A stretch of DNA of 64,000 bases from DATJGF01 sp035495315 (GCA_035495315.1 DATJGF010000063.1:1-64000), one strand, 5' to 3'; counted from the first letter of the stretch, positions 18,501 to 28,522 are shown. The notes: generated from the sequence alone by a model not told the origin. Translations and numbers: made by a program.

Positions 18501-19842
18501 CCGTGACGGGCAGCTGTTGATCGATACGAAGTCTGGCAAACCTGAGCCAGGAAGCTGGGAAGGGGAAAAGATCGAGGTCAGGGGATTGCCAAATGCGCGG
18601 GACGGAGAAAATAACTCTCACTCACAAATGCATTCACTACCCGACGGGACTAACACGTTCACGATAGCGGTCTGGGCGAAGCCGGACGTTGAAATCGCGT
18701 TGCCTGATGAGGCCGATTTCGGGAAGGCGGCCTATGGCATCGAACGGAACGACGCATTGTATCCGCCGCCGGGTCACGAGGTGTATCACAGTCCGGAGCA
18801 TACCGGTGTTGGTCTTTCGATCGGTCGAAACGGGATCTGCGTTTTTGAGCACACCGCTGATGCTTTTGTCCCGATCCTCGTATTTGCAGCTCCCCTTACA
18901 AATTGGACCCATGTCGGGATTGTTTACCGAGAAGGCCGGCCCAGCCTTTATTTGAATGGACGCTTTGTTCATGAGGGTTTACAGAGCACTTTCACGGCGC
19001 ACTCGGGCGTTGGAGTGCAGCACCGGCGACGCCCACTGCCTTTTCAGGGATGCCTTGGCCGGTTCGTTAATTTCCATCAAGCTCTAAACGAGCCGGAAAT
19101 CGCTTCGTTGATGAAGCGCATGACTAAACCGACCGCGCCGCCCGGCCAGCCGGATATCGACTTTCTCCGCGAGGCGAACGGCGGGGTGCAGGCTGAAGTC
19201 AGAAAACCGGGAACATACGAGGCGCGAACGGCACGTGGAAAGATATGGCGTTTCGCAGTTGATGTGGTTGCAAAACCTTTCGAATTAACCGGTCCGTGGG
19301 AATTGAACTTTCCCTCCGGCTGGGGCGCACCAGATCGAGTAACGCTGGATCGGTTGATTTCCTGGAGCGAATGCCCGGAGGAGGGCGTGAAATACTTTGG
19401 CGGAACCGGGACGTATATGAAGCGCTTCGAGTTGCCGCAGGGTTGGTTCGGGCCGAATCAGCGCACCTATTTAGATCTAGGCAAAGTTGCCGTCATTGCC
19501 GAAGTGAAACTAAACGGCAAAAACCTCGGGACATTGTGGAAACGGCCATTTCAAGTCGAGGTCACGGATGTTCTTAAACCTGGATCGAACCTGTTGCAGG
19601 TTGACGTAGTGAACCTTTGGGTTAATCGAATGATTGGAGATGAACAATTGCCCGACGACAGCGAGCGGAATCCAAATGGGACCCTGAAAGAATGGCCGCA
19701 ATGGTTGCAGCATGGAGAATCGAGCCCGGCGGGTCGCTACACTTTCACGACATGGCCTCTTTGGAAAAAGGACTCGCGCCTGCAGGAGTCGGGTTTGTTA
19801 GGACCAGTTAAATTCTTCGCGACGCAGACGATTCAGCAGTAG
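15592..19842 (+). CDS. Secreted GH106-like alpha-L-rhamnosidase with LamG-like insert
   Basis: The 1,416-residue product matches GH106/rhamnosidase-related enzymes: PWVYSFWLNGNISSNGITADLEAMKRVGIGGMIV near residue 95 is the usual N-terminal TIM-barrel strand signature, followed by INMNNDPGWCGSGGPW. Residues about 1000-1160 form a LamG/concanavalin-like domain (NTFTIAVWAKPD...HVGIVYREGRPSLYLNGRFV). The last ~130 residues resemble a GH2-type sugar-binding beta-sandwich (YMKRFELP...VKLNGKNLGTLW). The first ~50 residues translate the dispersed repeat at 15655-15740, before the signal core VVLVMCLARVFCLAAA. The ATG at 15592 follows gcagg. It would release L-rhamnose from pectic or glycoside substrates; the exact linkage is unknown. 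Confidence 0.8.
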   Translation: MRDSASIPSLSVRSCGKSNAPHKIRSSKSEVRNPNLRRVCRGSDFGYRIWLGVGFFDSRISLVVLVMCLARVFCLAAASPNLEQGFRSPPDSARPWVYSFWLNGNISSNGITADLEAMKRVGIGGMIVMEVDQGTPKGPVTFGTPEWRNYFKHLCAEAGRLGLEINMNNDPGWCGSGGPWVTPELSMQKLVWSETSVHGPSHYKGTLARPEAFQDFYRDIAVLAFPALEGDEVKMSDFNPKFTVSGESLALDPKIFLDADPKTKISFPQPEPGKPQFLQIEFAQPFTARQMVLDMGLVGDQMLQGTLQCSADGKIFTDVSGFTAEELPLCLNFNAVTGRWFRLLFKRASLDLKELTIADVELSPRMRIDHVDGKAMFVRKHQYPGPNEFPGKAAYSSVAQGLQIPRERIINLSSQVDKDGRLSWDLPEGSWTILRLGHTSTGTDNHPAPDGGHGLECDKLSKAGVEVVFNGFIRQLAAEVKEIGSHAALVSTHIDSWEVGSQNWTEDFREQFQRRRGYDPLLFLPAMTGRVVESLEVSERFLWDLRQTISEMLAENYAGHLRDLARQQGLRLSIEAYDGNPSQDLTYAGRADEPMAEFWILPPFEMDYSCGEMASAAHVYGKTIAGAEAFTATGAEKWLYHPFAIKGFGDWAFCEGINRFVIHRYASQPWTNPDRPPGISMGPFGLHYERTQTWWNQSRAWHEYLARCQYLLRQGTFVADICHLAPETSPQHWKVPLSARERIGYGFDVCPAEVVLSRMSVRNKRIILPGGMSYQLLELPEEETMTPQLLTKIAELVDAGATVIGPRPVKSPSLSNYPECDAEVGRLAEALWGQCDGKTICEHHYGKGTIVWGKTAQAVLAETGVPPDFEPQNDTGWEALRFIHRSVAGTEIYFVANTTTQPQESVCAFRVQHRRPELWHPDSGRVDRLAAYDEGEKVTRVLLQLDPSGSVFVVFPSGSTPEPDRIVSVRRDGQLLIDTKSGKPEPGSWEGEKIEVRGLPNARDGENNSHSQMHSLPDGTNTFTIAVWAKPDVEIALPDEADFGKAAYGIERNDALYPPPGHEVYHSPEHTGVGLSIGRNGICVFEHTADAFVPILVFAAPLTNWTHVGIVYREGRPSLYLNGRFVHEGLQSTFTAHSGVGVQHRRRPLPFQGCLGRFVNFHQALNEPEIASLMKRMTKPTAPPGQPDIDFLREANGGVQAEVRKPGTYEARTARGKIWRFAVDVVAKPFELTGPWELNFPSGWGAPDRVTLDRLISWSECPEEGVKYFGGTGTYMKRFELPQGWFGPNQRTYLDLGKVAVIAEVKLNGKNLGTLWKRPFQVEVTDVLKPGSNLLQVDVVNLWVNRMIGDEQLPDDSERNPNGTLKEWPQWLQHGESSPAGRYTFTTWPLWKKDSRLQESGLLGPVKFFATQTIQQ
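15655..15740. repeat. Dispersed gaaatccgaa repeat, inverted pair
   Basis: Units of gaaatccgaag (direct, about 15657-15690) face ttcggatttcggat (about 15715-15740). The same units recur at 26762-26790, 27070-27110, 51220-51262 and 62755-62790. Here the element is in frame and encodes RSSKSEVRNPN and RGSDFGYRIW in the leader of the GH106-like protein. Confidence 0.8.
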
Positions 19843-19845
19843 TCC

Positions 19846-20107
19846 TGTAGGACGACGTAAGGAGACTCCGATTATTCCGTGCCTCTGATTCCGGTTCGAT
19901 CAGAGTCTGCCAATGAACGGTTGGACCCCCTCAGCCCTGCCCGTCTCCATGAGCCGCCTGTGTCGTCCTCGGTCTCGTCGTCGTCCTTCGTCCTCGAAAA
20001 TCCAGGAACAAGATCGAGCAAGGACGAGGACGAATTAATGCCGTGAGTTCATTGGCCTCATGCGGCTTCTTTGTGAGGCTTTGAGTCTCCTAACGTCGTC
20101 TCCTACA
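19846..20107. repeat. MITE-like element, copy B
   Basis: The left end tgtaggacgacgtaaggaga and right end tctcctaacgtcgtctccta form the same terminal inverted repeat as copy A, about 262 bases apart. The inside shares cagagtctgccaatgaacg with copy A, and a second palindrome cgtcctcg...cgaggacg with copy E at 60704. It fills the gap between the convergent GH106-like and permease genes; no other feature is seen. Confidence 0.8.
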
Positions 20108-20110
20108 TAC

Positions 20111-21754
20111 TTAAGGCGCCCCCGGTATCATCCACTCCCAGACATAGGCTTGGAGCATAATCAGGATTCCCATCAGGATCGCCAGGGCGAGGCTGTGCCA
20201 AAAAACCGAACGCAAGATGGTGCCGGCATCAGGACTTTGCGGGTGACCACCGGTGGCGACGCTGGCGACGACGATGCTTTGCGAATCGATCATCTTCCCC
20301 ATGACACCCCCGGAGCTGTTGGCTGAAGCGCTAAGAAGGGGCGGCAGGTTGAGTCGTTGGGCAGTGACCTGTTGCAGGTTCCCAAAAAGGACATTCGATG
20401 AGGTATCACTGCCGGTGAGGGCGACACCTAGCCAGCCGATGAGTGGAGAAAAAAAGGGAAAAAACCAACCCGTGGAGGCGAGCGCCAGGCCCACCGTGGT
20501 ATCGATCCCTCCATAGCGTGTGGTGAAACCGAGTGCGAGCATGCAGGCGATCGTCAGCAAAGAGGTTCTAACGCTGCGCAGGGTCCGGCCATAGAGCTTA
20601 ACCAGGGCAACCGGTTTGAGACCGAGGCAAAACCCGGCCAATATCGCGGCGACCAGCAAGGAGGTGCCGGTCGCCGCCAGCAGATCGAAAACAAACACGG
20701 CCTTTTCTGCGGTCGCGGCGGGAACAACTGGCGGGGTGCGCAGAACTCGATTGTGCAGGCCGGGCACGGCAAGGTTAGGTGCAAAGAGACCGTTGAGGAG
20801 ACTTTTTATTGTCGGGAGTCCCCAGAGAAAAACCAGCACCGACAGGAAAATCCACGGAAGCCAGGCTTTCCACGGCGGTGAGGATGCCGCAGCGGGCAGC
20901 GGTTCTGGGGTGGCGGAGGCATCGTCTTTATACTCATCGGTGGGGGCCCAAAATTTTAACAGCACGATGAGTGAACCCATCGATACAAAGGCGGCGACAA
21001 TCCCAACGAGCCAGGGTCCGTGCAGATTGCTGACCAGGAATTGCGTAATGCCGAAGCTCACCCCGCACACCAGGCAGGCCGGCCAGACGCCCAGCATGCC
21101 GCGCCATCCCGCTTGCGCCGCGACGAGCCAAAATGGGATGATCACCGACACGATCCCGAGCTGGCGCCCAACCAATGAACTGAGCATTTGCAGATCAAGG
21201 TTGGTCACTCGGGCAAGTGTGATGAGCGGCGTCCCCAGCGCCCCAAATGCGACGGGCGCAGTGTTGCCAATTAAGGCCAGCTTTGCTGCTTCGAGCGGCC
21301 GGAACCCGAGTCCGATCATCAGCGCCCCGGTGATGGCGACCGGCGCGCCAAAGCCGGCTGCGGCCTCAATAAATGCGCCAAAACTGAATGCAACCAGCAG
21401 CGCCTGAATCCGGCGATCGCCCGAGACGCTCGCGACCTGGCGTTGCAGCACGGCGAATTGGCCGGTCTCGACGGAAAGGTTGTACATGAAGATCGCGTTT
21501 AAAACGATCCATCCAATTGGGAACAGCCCAAACGCCCCGCCGTAGCAAGCCGCAGCGACGGCAAACTGTGGGGGCATGTGGTAGATCACAATTGCAATCG
21601 CGAGCGCGACCAAAAGTCCGGCCAGCGCGGCGATTTGCGCGCGGACATGAAAGAAGGCGAGCAGTCCCAGAAGGGTTATGATCGGCAGAGCCGCCACCAG
21701 CGACGATAATCCCACATTTCCGAGCGGTGCGTAATCTTGGGACCAGGTCAGCAT
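20111..21754 (-). CDS. Lactate/glycolate permease of the LldP/GlcA family
   Basis: The 547-residue protein is strongly hydrophobic with about 12-14 membrane segments. It has the family segments [19 protein letters not shown] and [18 protein letters not shown], which mark L-lactate permease proteins. Members carry lactate or glycolate with protons across the inner membrane. Because its start overlaps the end of glcF by 7 bases and it closes an operon of glycolate oxidase and a glyoxylate-consuming aminotransferase, glycolate is the likely main substrate (the role of E. coli GlcA). D-lactate or L-lactate remain possible. Confidence 0.9.
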   Translation of the reverse strand: MLTWSQDYAPLGNVGLSSLVAALPIITLLGLLAFFHVRAQIAALAGLLVALAIAIVIYHMPPQFAVAAACYGGAFGLFPIGWIVLNAIFMYNLSVETGQFAVLQRQVASVSGDRRIQALLVAFSFGAFIEAAAGFGAPVAITGALMIGLGFRPLEAAKLALIGNTAPVAFGALGTPLITLARVTNLDLQMLSSLVGRQLGIVSVIIPFWLVAAQAGWRGMLGVWPACLVCGVSFGITQFLVSNLHGPWLVGIVAAFVSMGSLIVLLKFWAPTDEYKDDASATPEPLPAAASSPPWKAWLPWIFLSVLVFLWGLPTIKSLLNGLFAPNLAVPGLHNRVLRTPPVVPAATAEKAVFVFDLLAATGTSLLVAAILAGFCLGLKPVALVKLYGRTLRSVRTSLLTIACMLALGFTTRYGGIDTTVGLALASTGWFFPFFSPLIGWLGVALTGSDTSSNVLFGNLQQVTAQRLNLPPLLSASANSSGGVMGKMIDSQSIVVASVATGGHPQSPDAGTILRSVFWHSLALAILMGILIMLQAYVWEWMIPGAP

Positions 21755-23061
21755 GAAGCCTTGTTTGGTTTCTTTGCCACCTCAGCTGCATAAGCATCTC
21801 GCAATAGTTGCATGGTATGGCGAACGCGTATCGGCGAACCGAGCTTCGCTAGATGCATACGCAGTTGCGTCATGCAGCCGATATTCCCCGAAACGACAAC
21901 CTCGGCGCCGCTGGCTTGGATCGCTCGCGCCTTTTTCTGACCGAGCGAGCTCGCGATGTCGGGCTGGTCAAGGTTGTAAGTGCCGGCGCTGCCACAACAG
22001 AGATGGGCATCAGGCAATTCGAGGAGTTGCAGGCCACGGATCGTTCGCAAGAGTGAACGCGGTTGTTCTCGAATGCCTTGCCCGTGGGACAGGTGACAAG
22101 CGTCCTGGTAAACGGCTTTTAGTTCCCGACACGGACTAATCGGCTCGCGCAGGCCTAGCCGTGCAAGGAATGCGCTGACATCCATCACCCGTCGGCAAAA
22201 TTCTTTCGCGCGACTTTCATCAGGCGTGCCTCTCAAAATTAAGGCGTATTCGTGCATCGTAGAACCGCAACCGGCAGCATTGGTGAGAATAGCGTCTATA
22301 TCATCCGGAAAGGCGGCGAGGTTTTGACGAGCGAACGCCTGAGCGCCTCGCAAATCCCCGGTGTGCCAGGCCAAGCCACCACAACACCCTTGTTCGGCAG
22401 GAATGACTACTTCAACCCCGTTACGGGCCAGAACTTCCAGCGTGGCGGCATTAATATCTGGATCGAGGACCTGTTGCACACACCCGGTGAGGAGTGCGAC
22501 TCGCGAGCGACGTTTACCTGTAGGAGACGACGTCAGGAGACTCTGACGTATGTGCAGGACGCCATGCTCCCTGGACCTGGTTACGGTCGGAGGAAGCAGT
22601 TCGAGCATCGGCCGAATTGATTTTGGGAACAATCTCGAGAAAGGCCGAGCGAGTTTGCCGGCGAACAACGCCAGACGAAAGCGACGGGGGAAAGGCATGA
22701 CTTGGGACGTCAGCAAGCGGCGGAGGAAAGGCGTGTGGGGAGCTCTGTTACGTGAATGCACTAGCACGCGAAACGGATTTATGAGCTCGCGATAGGCGAC
22801 ACCGCTGGGGCAGGCCGGTTCGCAAGCCAGACAGCCAAGACAACGGTCGATGTGAGGTTGAGCGGATTCCCAAGGCAGGATGCCCTCGAGCACCTGTTTC
22901 ATGAGAACGATCCGGCCTCGTGGCGTGTCCATCTCCTGCCCCAACTCGGCATAAGTCGGGCAAGTTGCCAGGCAGAAGCCGCAATGGACACAAGCCTGGA
23001 CGGCACGCGCCATCGGCTCCCCCAAGGGGCCCAACTTTTCGGTTGGAATGGCGTGCAGCAT
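21748..23061 (-). CDS. glcF: Glycolate oxidase iron-sulfur subunit GlcF
   Basis: The 437-residue protein has two 4Fe-4S cluster motifs, [12 protein letters not shown] near residue 25 and [12 protein letters not shown] near 75. Two CCG domains follow (GCCGGLAWH and CCGSAGTYN), typical of GlcF and related heterodisulfide-reductase-like electron carriers. It would pass electrons from the FAD subunits to the quinone pool. Residues about 173-181 (LLTSSPTG) are encoded by one terminal repeat of the MITE-like family at 22519-22544, placed in the linker between the ferredoxin part and the first CCG domain. It starts on the base where glcE stops and ends inside the permease start. The frame is intact. 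Confidence 0.93.
   Translation of the reverse strand: MLHAIPTEKLGPLGEPMARAVQACVHCGFCLATCPTYAELGQEMDTPRGRIVLMKQVLEGILPWESAQPHIDRCLGCLACEPACPSGVAYRELINPFRVLVHSRNRAPHTPFLRRLLTSQVMPFPRRFRLALFAGKLARPFSRLFPKSIRPMLELLPPTVTRSREHGVLHIRQSLLTSSPTGKRRSRVALLTGCVQQVLDPDINAATLEVLARNGVEVVIPAEQGCCGGLAWHTGDLRGAQAFARQNLAAFPDDIDAILTNAAGCGSTMHEYALILRGTPDESRAKEFCRRVMDVSAFLARLGLREPISPCRELKAVYQDACHLSHGQGIREQPRSLLRTIRGLQLLELPDAHLCCGSAGTYNLDQPDIASSLGQKKARAIQASGAEVVVSGNIGCMTQLRMHLAKLGSPIRVRHTMQLLRDAYAAEVAKKPNKASC
22519..22544. repeat. Single MITE-type end inside glcF
   Basis: The sequence tgtaggagacgacgtcagga continues as gactct and differs by one or two bases from the ends of copies A, B and E. No partner end lies within the next few hundred bases. 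It is in frame in glcF. Confidence 0.75.
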
Positions 23062-24143
23062 TATTCGTCGAGTCCAGGAAACCGGCCTTGCGAATCGAGC
23101 GCGGTTTTGACCGCCTGCGCTATGGAAGATTTGCGCTGGGCACCGTACCAGAGGGGGCCCTCGCCGCGAAGGGTTAGGCCGGATAGGCCGAGCTGCGACA
23201 ACTGATCGCTTAAGGAGCTAATGCCCTTTTCGTTCGGAAACGAGACGAATGCGACATTGCCTCCGCTGCTCACATGAATTCGAGGTTCCGGCTGTGACTT
23301 AACGGCCGTTACAAACGCCGGCAATGTTCCGGTCGTTATTGGCACTTTGATCAGCGGACCTTCCGCGTGGGCCCAACCAAACTCGCGCAGCGACGTCCAA
23401 AGCTTTTCGGCTGTCTCCTCTGCGAGTTTCTCGCCTGGCCAACGCGCCAGGGCTTCGCGCGCAATCACCTCGAGTGCAGGAGCCGGGCCGGCCAGCCGCA
23501 TGCAGAGGTCGTTTGTGTCGGGCAAAATATCCAGAGCTACAGGTTCCCAGCGGGACTTAGCGGCTTCGATTAATATTCGCACTGCTGTTGCTGTATCGCT
23601 GCCAGTGAGCTTCAGCGTTATTGTGGATGCCGGGGCAGGAAAAACCTTGAAGGTCAGCTCGGCAAGTACTCCAAAACGACCGAGACTGCCGACGAAGAAT
23701 TTGGGTAGATCGAATCCTGCAGCGTTCTTTACCACCTTGCCGCCCAAGCGCAATAGCCGGCCGGCGCCGTCCACGAATCGCGCTCCAAGAATAAAGTCTT
23801 TGAGACCACCGAACCGAAATCGGCCGGGGCCACTTAAGCCGGCGGCCAAAGTGCCGCCCAGCGTGGCGCCGACATTTATCAACATCGGATCGAACGGAAG
23901 ATATTGGCCTTTTGCGGCCAGAGTCTGCGCGATGTCGCGTATGGTTGTGCCGGCGAGAGCCGTGAACGTGAACTCGCTCGGTTCGTACTCGATAATGCCG
24001 TGAAGCCGGGTGGTAGTAATCTTTAGCGCGCTCACTTGCGAGAGGCGGGGCTTGGTGCCGGCCCCCAGCGCAAGAACCCGAGGCGCCGACCGAACTGCAT
24101 CCACCAACTCGGCCACTGAGGCAGGGGCAAGCAGGGCGTTCAT
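23061..24143 (-). CDS. glcE: Glycolate oxidase FAD-binding subunit GlcE
   Basis: The 360-residue protein carries an FAD-binding type 4 domain: [12 protein letters not shown], a stretch with [20 protein letters not shown], then [20 protein letters not shown] and [15 protein letters not shown]. This shortened FAD_binding_4/oxidase pattern is typical of GlcE, the second flavin subunit of the three-part glycolate oxidase. Its start overlaps the glcD stop by 4 bases (ATGA) and its stop meets the glcF start, so the three are translationally coupled. Cytoplasmic, membrane-associated complex. Confidence 0.92.
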   Translation of the reverse strand: MNALLAPASVAELVDAVRSAPRVLALGAGTKPRLSQVSALKITTTRLHGIIEYEPSEFTFTALAGTTIRDIAQTLAAKGQYLPFDPMLINVGATLGGTLAAGLSGPGRFRFGGLKDFILGARFVDGAGRLLRLGGKVVKNAAGFDLPKFFVGSLGRFGVLAELTFKVFPAPASTITLKLTGSDTATAVRILIEAAKSRWEPVALDILPDTNDLCMRLAGPAPALEVIAREALARWPGEKLAEETAEKLWTSLREFGWAHAEGPLIKVPITTGTLPAFVTAVKSQPEPRIHVSSGGNVAFVSFPNEKGISSLSDQLSQLGLSGLTLRGEGPLWYGAQRKSSIAQAVKTALDSQGRFPGLDE

Positions 24144-25585
24144 TCGCGGGAAATCAGACCGGCTTTTTCAAGCGGATGTAACCCGCGTTGGTGCAAAGCC
24201 GGAGCGTCGGCCGCGGGGAACATTTTGCCTGGGTTGGCGATCCCCAACGGATCGAAAGCAGTTCGGAGCCGGCTCATGCAATCGATTTCATCGGCACTGA
24301 ACATCTGCGGCAGGTAACTGCGCTTCTCGACACCTATGCCATGCTCGCCCGTGATCGACCCCCCCATTTCGATACACATCAAAAGAATCGTGCCGGCCAA
24401 AGCCTCCGCCTTTTCGAGCGCACCCGCTTCGCGGCCATCGAACAGAATCAGTGGATGGAGATTGCCGTCACCCGCATGAAATACATTGGCGCAGCGCAAT
24501 CCCGCCTCGCGGGACATCTCGCTGATCCGCCGCAGCGCTTCGCCCAGGCGGCGGCGCGGGACAACGCCATCCTGGACGATGAAATCAGGCGAAAGGCGGC
24601 CTACAGCACTGAAGGCGTTCTTGCGTCCTTTCCAGATGGCCTGTCGCTCGGCAGCGTCGCGCGCTGGGCGGACTTCAATAGGGCTGCTCTCTGTCAGGAT
24701 CGCATTCAGCCGCTCGCGATCGATCGCCACAACTTCGCGAGGACCTTCCAGCTCGACGATTAAGACCGCCTCGCAACCGGCAGGATATTCCGCCTGCACC
24801 GACGCTTTGGCTGCTTCGAGCGCCAGCGCATCCATGATTTCCATCGCTCCGGGCAACAGGCCGCTAGCGACGACGCTCGCAACCGCTTCGCCGGCCTGTT
24901 CCAGTGTCCGGTAACCGGCCAAAACGGTATGGTAACATTCAGGCCGAGGGAGCAGCTGAAGCGTGATCTCCAGGGCAATGCCGAACAAACCTTCGTTGCC
25001 GGTGAACAGCCCGCACCAATCGGGGCCGACATTTTCACGCGTTTGGCCACCCCACTCGACAACCTCGCCCGAGGCGAGAACGGCGCGCAACCCGAGGACG
25101 TGATTGGAAGTCATGCCGTATTTCAAACAGTGAGCGCCACCTGAGTTGAAAGCGACATTGCCGCCTATGGTGCAAATCGATTGGCTGGAAGGATCCGGCA
25201 CGTAATGCAGTCCGTACGGTGCTGCGGCCAGCGAGACCTGGGTATTTAAGACGCCCGGTTCGACCACGGCTACCCGCAACTCCGGATCGAGACGCAGGAT
25301 CCGGTTTAATCGGTTAAGCGCAATGACGATCCCGTTCGCAACCGGCAGCGATCCGCCGGAGAGACTGGTGCCGCTGCCGCGGGCCACAAAGGGCAGTTTT
25401 TCCTCCCTGCAGAAGCGTACCAGCGCGATGACTTCATCTGCTGTCTCTGGAACTACTACCGCCAGCGGTGCCGTGCTGAATGCGGTTAGCGCGTCGCTGG
25501 CATATGCGGTCAATTGAGCTGGCTGCGTCAACAAACGCTCAGGCGGGACGAAGGCAGCCAGGCGTTTGAGAGCGGCGGTTGGCAT
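24140..25585 (-). CDS. glcD: Glycolate oxidase FAD-linked catalytic subunit GlcD
   Basis: The 481-residue protein has the vanillyl-alcohol-oxidase-type FAD domain ([32 protein letters not shown]) and a C-terminal oxidase domain ending with the [10 protein letters not shown] signature. GlcD oxidises glycolate to glyoxylate; close relatives act on D-lactate, and the neighbouring aminotransferase favours glycolate here. It follows the aminotransferase gene by 9 bases and overlaps glcE by 4. Length and motifs are normal. Confidence 0.93.
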   Translation of the reverse strand: MPTAALKRLAAFVPPERLLTQPAQLTAYASDALTAFSTAPLAVVVPETADEVIALVRFCREEKLPFVARGSGTSLSGGSLPVANGIVIALNRLNRILRLDPELRVAVVEPGVLNTQVSLAAAPYGLHYVPDPSSQSICTIGGNVAFNSGGAHCLKYGMTSNHVLGLRAVLASGEVVEWGGQTRENVGPDWCGLFTGNEGLFGIALEITLQLLPRPECYHTVLAGYRTLEQAGEAVASVVASGLLPGAMEIMDALALEAAKASVQAEYPAGCEAVLIVELEGPREVVAIDRERLNAILTESSPIEVRPARDAAERQAIWKGRKNAFSAVGRLSPDFIVQDGVVPRRRLGEALRRISEMSREAGLRCANVFHAGDGNLHPLILFDGREAGALEKAEALAGTILLMCIEMGGSITGEHGIGVEKRSYLPQMFSADEIDCMSRLRTAFDPLGIANPGKMFPAADAPALHQRGLHPLEKAGLISRE

Positions 25586-25594
25586 GAAGAAACC

Positions 25595-26710
25595 TCAGCG
25601 AAGGACCTCCTTCAGCGCGGTTAGAACCAGATCGACATTGCGGATAATCGCCCCATGGCCCATCAGGCCAATACGCCAAGCTTTGCCCGCCATCGGTCCC
25701 AGCCCGGCGCCGATCTCGATGCCGTACTCCGCGAGCAAACGCTGACGCACTTTGAGATCGTCAACCCCTTCCGGAATCCGGACACAGTTAAGAGTGTGCA
25801 GTGAATGTTTGGGAATGTACTCAAGCCCGGTTTTTTCCAGTCCGGCACGGAGACGCCGATGCATTTGGGTATGTCGTTGGATGCGATTCTCCAAACCCTC
25901 TTCGAGTACGATCGCGAGGGCCTCACGCAACGCGTACGTCATATTGATGGGCGCGGTATGGTGATAGACGCGGCTGCCGCCGCCATCGAGGTAGTACTTG
26001 CGCAACATGGAGACGTCCAAATACCACGATTGCGGTTTGGTCTTTCGCTTATCCATTTTGACGAGGGCGCGCGCACCGAAACTGACCGGGGCGAGGCCCG
26101 GCGGGCAACTGAGGCATTTTTGCGTGCCGCTATAGATCGCGTCGATGCCCCACTCGTCTACGCGCACATCATGACCGCCCAAGCTCGTGACGGTATCAAC
26201 GATAAGCAGCGCACCGTGTTTGTGGACCAAATCAGCGAGTCCCATGAGGGGTTGATGTGCGCCGGTGCTGGTTTCGGCGTGGACGATTCCAACCAGAGTG
26301 CTTCGTGGGTGTTGTTCTAGCGCGCCGCTGATTTGTTCAAGACTGATGATTTCCCCCCACGACGCCTCAACCGTATGGACCGTGGCTCCGCAACGCTCCA
26401 TCACATCCTTCATGCGACCGCCAAAGACACCGTTGACACAAACGATTACCTCATCGCCTGGTTCGATAAGGTTTACGGCCAGGCACTCCATGCCGGCCAT
26501 GCCGGTGCCACTGACCGGAAACGTCAATGCATTGGAAGTGCGAAATACCTGCCTCAGCATCTGGCAGGTTTCATCCATTATCGCGAGGTACTGCGGGTCG
26601 AGGTGACCGAGAGTAGGTGCGCCGAGGGCGCGCAACACGCGTTGTGGCACTGGACTTGGGCCTGGTCCAAGCAGGATTCGTTCGGCGGGAAAGGTGGTGG
26701 AGTGCGTCAT
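25595..26710 (-). CDS. Alanine/serine-glyoxylate aminotransferase (class V)
   Basis: The 371-residue PLP enzyme follows the alanine-glyoxylate/serine-pyruvate aminotransferase pattern: [24 protein letters not shown] at the N-terminus, [19 protein letters not shown], and the PLP lysine in [13 protein letters not shown]. It would convert glyoxylate to glycine with alanine or serine as donor. As first gene of the operon ahead of glcD, glcE, glcF and the permease, it removes the toxic product of glycolate oxidation. The ATG at 26710 lies about 14 bases past a good -10 box, so the leader is short and no strong ribosome binding site is seen. Confidence 0.92.
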   Translation of the reverse strand: MTHSTTFPAERILLGPGPSPVPQRVLRALGAPTLGHLDPQYLAIMDETCQMLRQVFRTSNALTFPVSGTGMAGMECLAVNLIEPGDEVIVCVNGVFGGRMKDVMERCGATVHTVEASWGEIISLEQISGALEQHPRSTLVGIVHAETSTGAHQPLMGLADLVHKHGALLIVDTVTSLGGHDVRVDEWGIDAIYSGTQKCLSCPPGLAPVSFGARALVKMDKRKTKPQSWYLDVSMLRKYYLDGGGSRVYHHTAPINMTYALREALAIVLEEGLENRIQRHTQMHRRLRAGLEKTGLEYIPKHSLHTLNCVRIPEGVDDLKVRQRLLAEYGIEIGAGLGPMAGKAWRIGLMGHGAIIRNVDLVLTALKEVLR

Positions 26711-27111
26711 CTTAAGATGGGGGAATGTTAGAACTTGTTGGTTTCAGGTCAAGGAGGCATCCCGAAATCCGAAGCGCGAAATCCGATGCAACTATAAAGA
26801 GATGGAACTAAAAGCTGGCGATGCCCACATTCAAAGCAGACTAAGAAAGCAGCGAAAGTCAAAATAATTGAGCCCAAAATAATCCCTTTTTGCCTCCATT
26901 TGCTTTGCCACGATTAGTGGATAAAAGAGGAGACACGGTTAACTTGCGGAGTTGGAAGTGCGAAGCGAATTTTTAGACGGGTGGGCAAATCCAAACGGAA
27001 TAATGACCGCGGCGAGGGGATTAGGAGTAGGAATCAATGCTCCTGCTCCTAATGAATATTCGAACCGTTGTGATTGATTTCGGATTTCGAGATTCGGATC
27101 CCGGATTTACC
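26711..27111. other. Intergenic region with repeat fragments
   Basis: This 401-base gap holds the candidate promoter at 26725-26752, gaaatccga-type repeats at 26762-26790 and 27070-27110, and an inverted repeat (attaggagtaggaatc facing gctcctgctcctaat) at 27019-27056. The latter lies just downstream of the DUF1552 gene but has no T tract. A 21-codon frame from 26801 is not supported as a gene. Confidence 0.55.
26725..26752 (-). promoter_or_regulatory. Candidate sigma-70-type promoter of the glycolate operon
   Basis: Read on the minus strand, TTGACC (26752-26747) is followed after 16 bases by TAACAT (26730-26725), about 15 bases before the aminotransferase ATG. The boxes are near consensus; the spacing is one base short of optimal. 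Transcription would start very near the start codon. Confidence 0.5.
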
Positions 27112-28512
27112 TCAGATGGCTTGCAGGCGGCCGGTGGAGTCGCCGAGGCGTTCGATGTTTTTTGTGCCCATGCGGTCGGCCATGCCCAGCAAAAGATTGC
27201 TCATGGGAACGCTGTCGAACTTGGCGAAGCGGCCCGGGGTGAGAGAGCCGCCGCCGGCGCCGGCGAGGATCACCGGTAAATTAGTATGGGTGTGGCGGTT
27301 GCCGTCGGCATTGCCGCTGCCGTAGATGATCATCGAATTGTGCAGCAATGACTTGCCGTCAATGTCTTTGGTCTGATCCATTTTCGCGATGAATTTCGCG
27401 AATTGTTTCATGTACCAAAGATCGATTTGCGCGACCTTATCCATCATCTCCTTTTTATTCATGTGATGGGTAAGGCTGTGATGCCCTTCGGCGATGCCGA
27501 TTTCGGGGAAAGGGCGGTTGCTGCCTTCGTTGGCCAGGAGGAGGGTAGCGACCCGCGTTGCGTCCGTCTGAAAGGACAGCAACATCATATCAAACATGAT
27601 TTGGACATACTCCTCGAAGCTCGCGGGGATACCATCCGGGGTCACGACCGCCGGATCGGGTATGCGGCTGAACTTCTCGGACCGCTGGATGCGCTGTTCA
27701 ATATCGCGGACGCTGACCAGATATTCATCCAGTTTCTGTTTGTCACGATAGGAAAGTTGGCGTTGCAGCGAGTGTGCTTCGTCGAGCACAAAATCGAGTA
27801 TTGACCGTTGCTCTTGCTCACGGCGTTTAAGGCTTTCAGCACGTTCGCCATGGGCGCCGGCGCCGAACAACCGCTCGAACAATAAGCGCGGGTTGGGTTC
27901 GGGGGCGACGGGTGTGCTGGGCGAACTCCAAGCTAGATTGTACTGATAGGCGCAGGAATAGCCGGAATCGCAATTGCCGGCCTTGCGGACAGCGTCGCAG
28001 GTCAGTTCGAGCGAGGGGAATCGGGTGAGGTGGCCAACCTGTCGCGCGACGAGTTGGTCGATAGAGACACCGGCGTGAATATCCGAGCCGGCGGTTTTTT
28101 TGACGCGAACTCCAGTCAAAAAAGTGCCGCTGGCACGCGCATGGTCGCCGGCGCCGTCGGGCCCGGGCGTAGCATTGACGTGATCCATGCCGCCGAGGAC
28201 CTGGAGCTGCTCCTTTACGCCGGCGAGCGGTTGCATGGTCTCGGCCAACTCGAACTCCTTGTCTTCACCTTTGGGCCACCAGCTGGATTGGATCGCACCG
28301 TTGGGGAAATAGACAAAGCCCATGCGCAGCGGAGCGCCCGTCGCAGTTGACGCGAGCCTGGTCGCCGGATCGCCGTCGACGGCTAAAATACTCGAAGAAA
28401 GCAGCGACTCAAAAGCCGGCAGCGAGACGCACGCGCCGAGACCACGCAGAAATTGACGGCGATTAAACAGGACCTCGCGGTGGCGCTCGGATACGGGTTG
28501 TTTCGAGTTCAT
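27112..28512 (-). CDS. DUF1552 Tat-exported protein
   Basis: The 466-residue product starts with a twin-arginine signal (NRRQFLRGLGA) and continues with the DUF1552 pattern: LRMGFVYFPNGAIQSSWWPKG, GMDHVNATPGPDGAGDHARA, and a C-terminal NSMIIYGSGNADGNRHTH region related to alkaline-phosphatase-like DUF1501 proteins. Such proteins occur in Verrucomicrobiota and Planctomycetota next to DUF1592-type cytochromes and are thought to work with them; the reaction is unknown. It follows the DUF1592 gene by 10 bases, so the two form an operon. Confidence 0.9.
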   Translation of the reverse strand: MNSKQPVSERHREVLFNRRQFLRGLGACVSLPAFESLLSSSILAVDGDPATRLASTATGAPLRMGFVYFPNGAIQSSWWPKGEDKEFELAETMQPLAGVKEQLQVLGGMDHVNATPGPDGAGDHARASGTFLTGVRVKKTAGSDIHAGVSIDQLVARQVGHLTRFPSLELTCDAVRKAGNCDSGYSCAYQYNLAWSSPSTPVAPEPNPRLLFERLFGAGAHGERAESLKRREQEQRSILDFVLDEAHSLQRQLSYRDKQKLDEYLVSVRDIEQRIQRSEKFSRIPDPAVVTPDGIPASFEEYVQIMFDMMLLSFQTDATRVATLLLANEGSNRPFPEIGIAEGHHSLTHHMNKKEMMDKVAQIDLWYMKQFAKFIAKMDQTKDIDGKSLLHNSMIIYGSGNADGNRHTHTNLPVILAGAGGGSLTPGRFAKFDSVPMSNLLLGMADRMGTKNIERLGDSTGRLQAI

Positions 28513-28522
28513 GAGTTTGGGT

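Noticed and set aside
26801..26866. 21-codon frame starting MELKAGDAHIQSR
   Set aside because: Very short, no clear ribosome binding site, and flanked by repeat fragments.
26711..27111. Glycine riboswitch ahead of the glycolate operon
   Set aside because: The leader after the candidate promoter is only about 15 bases, too short for an aptamer, and no matching structure was seen.
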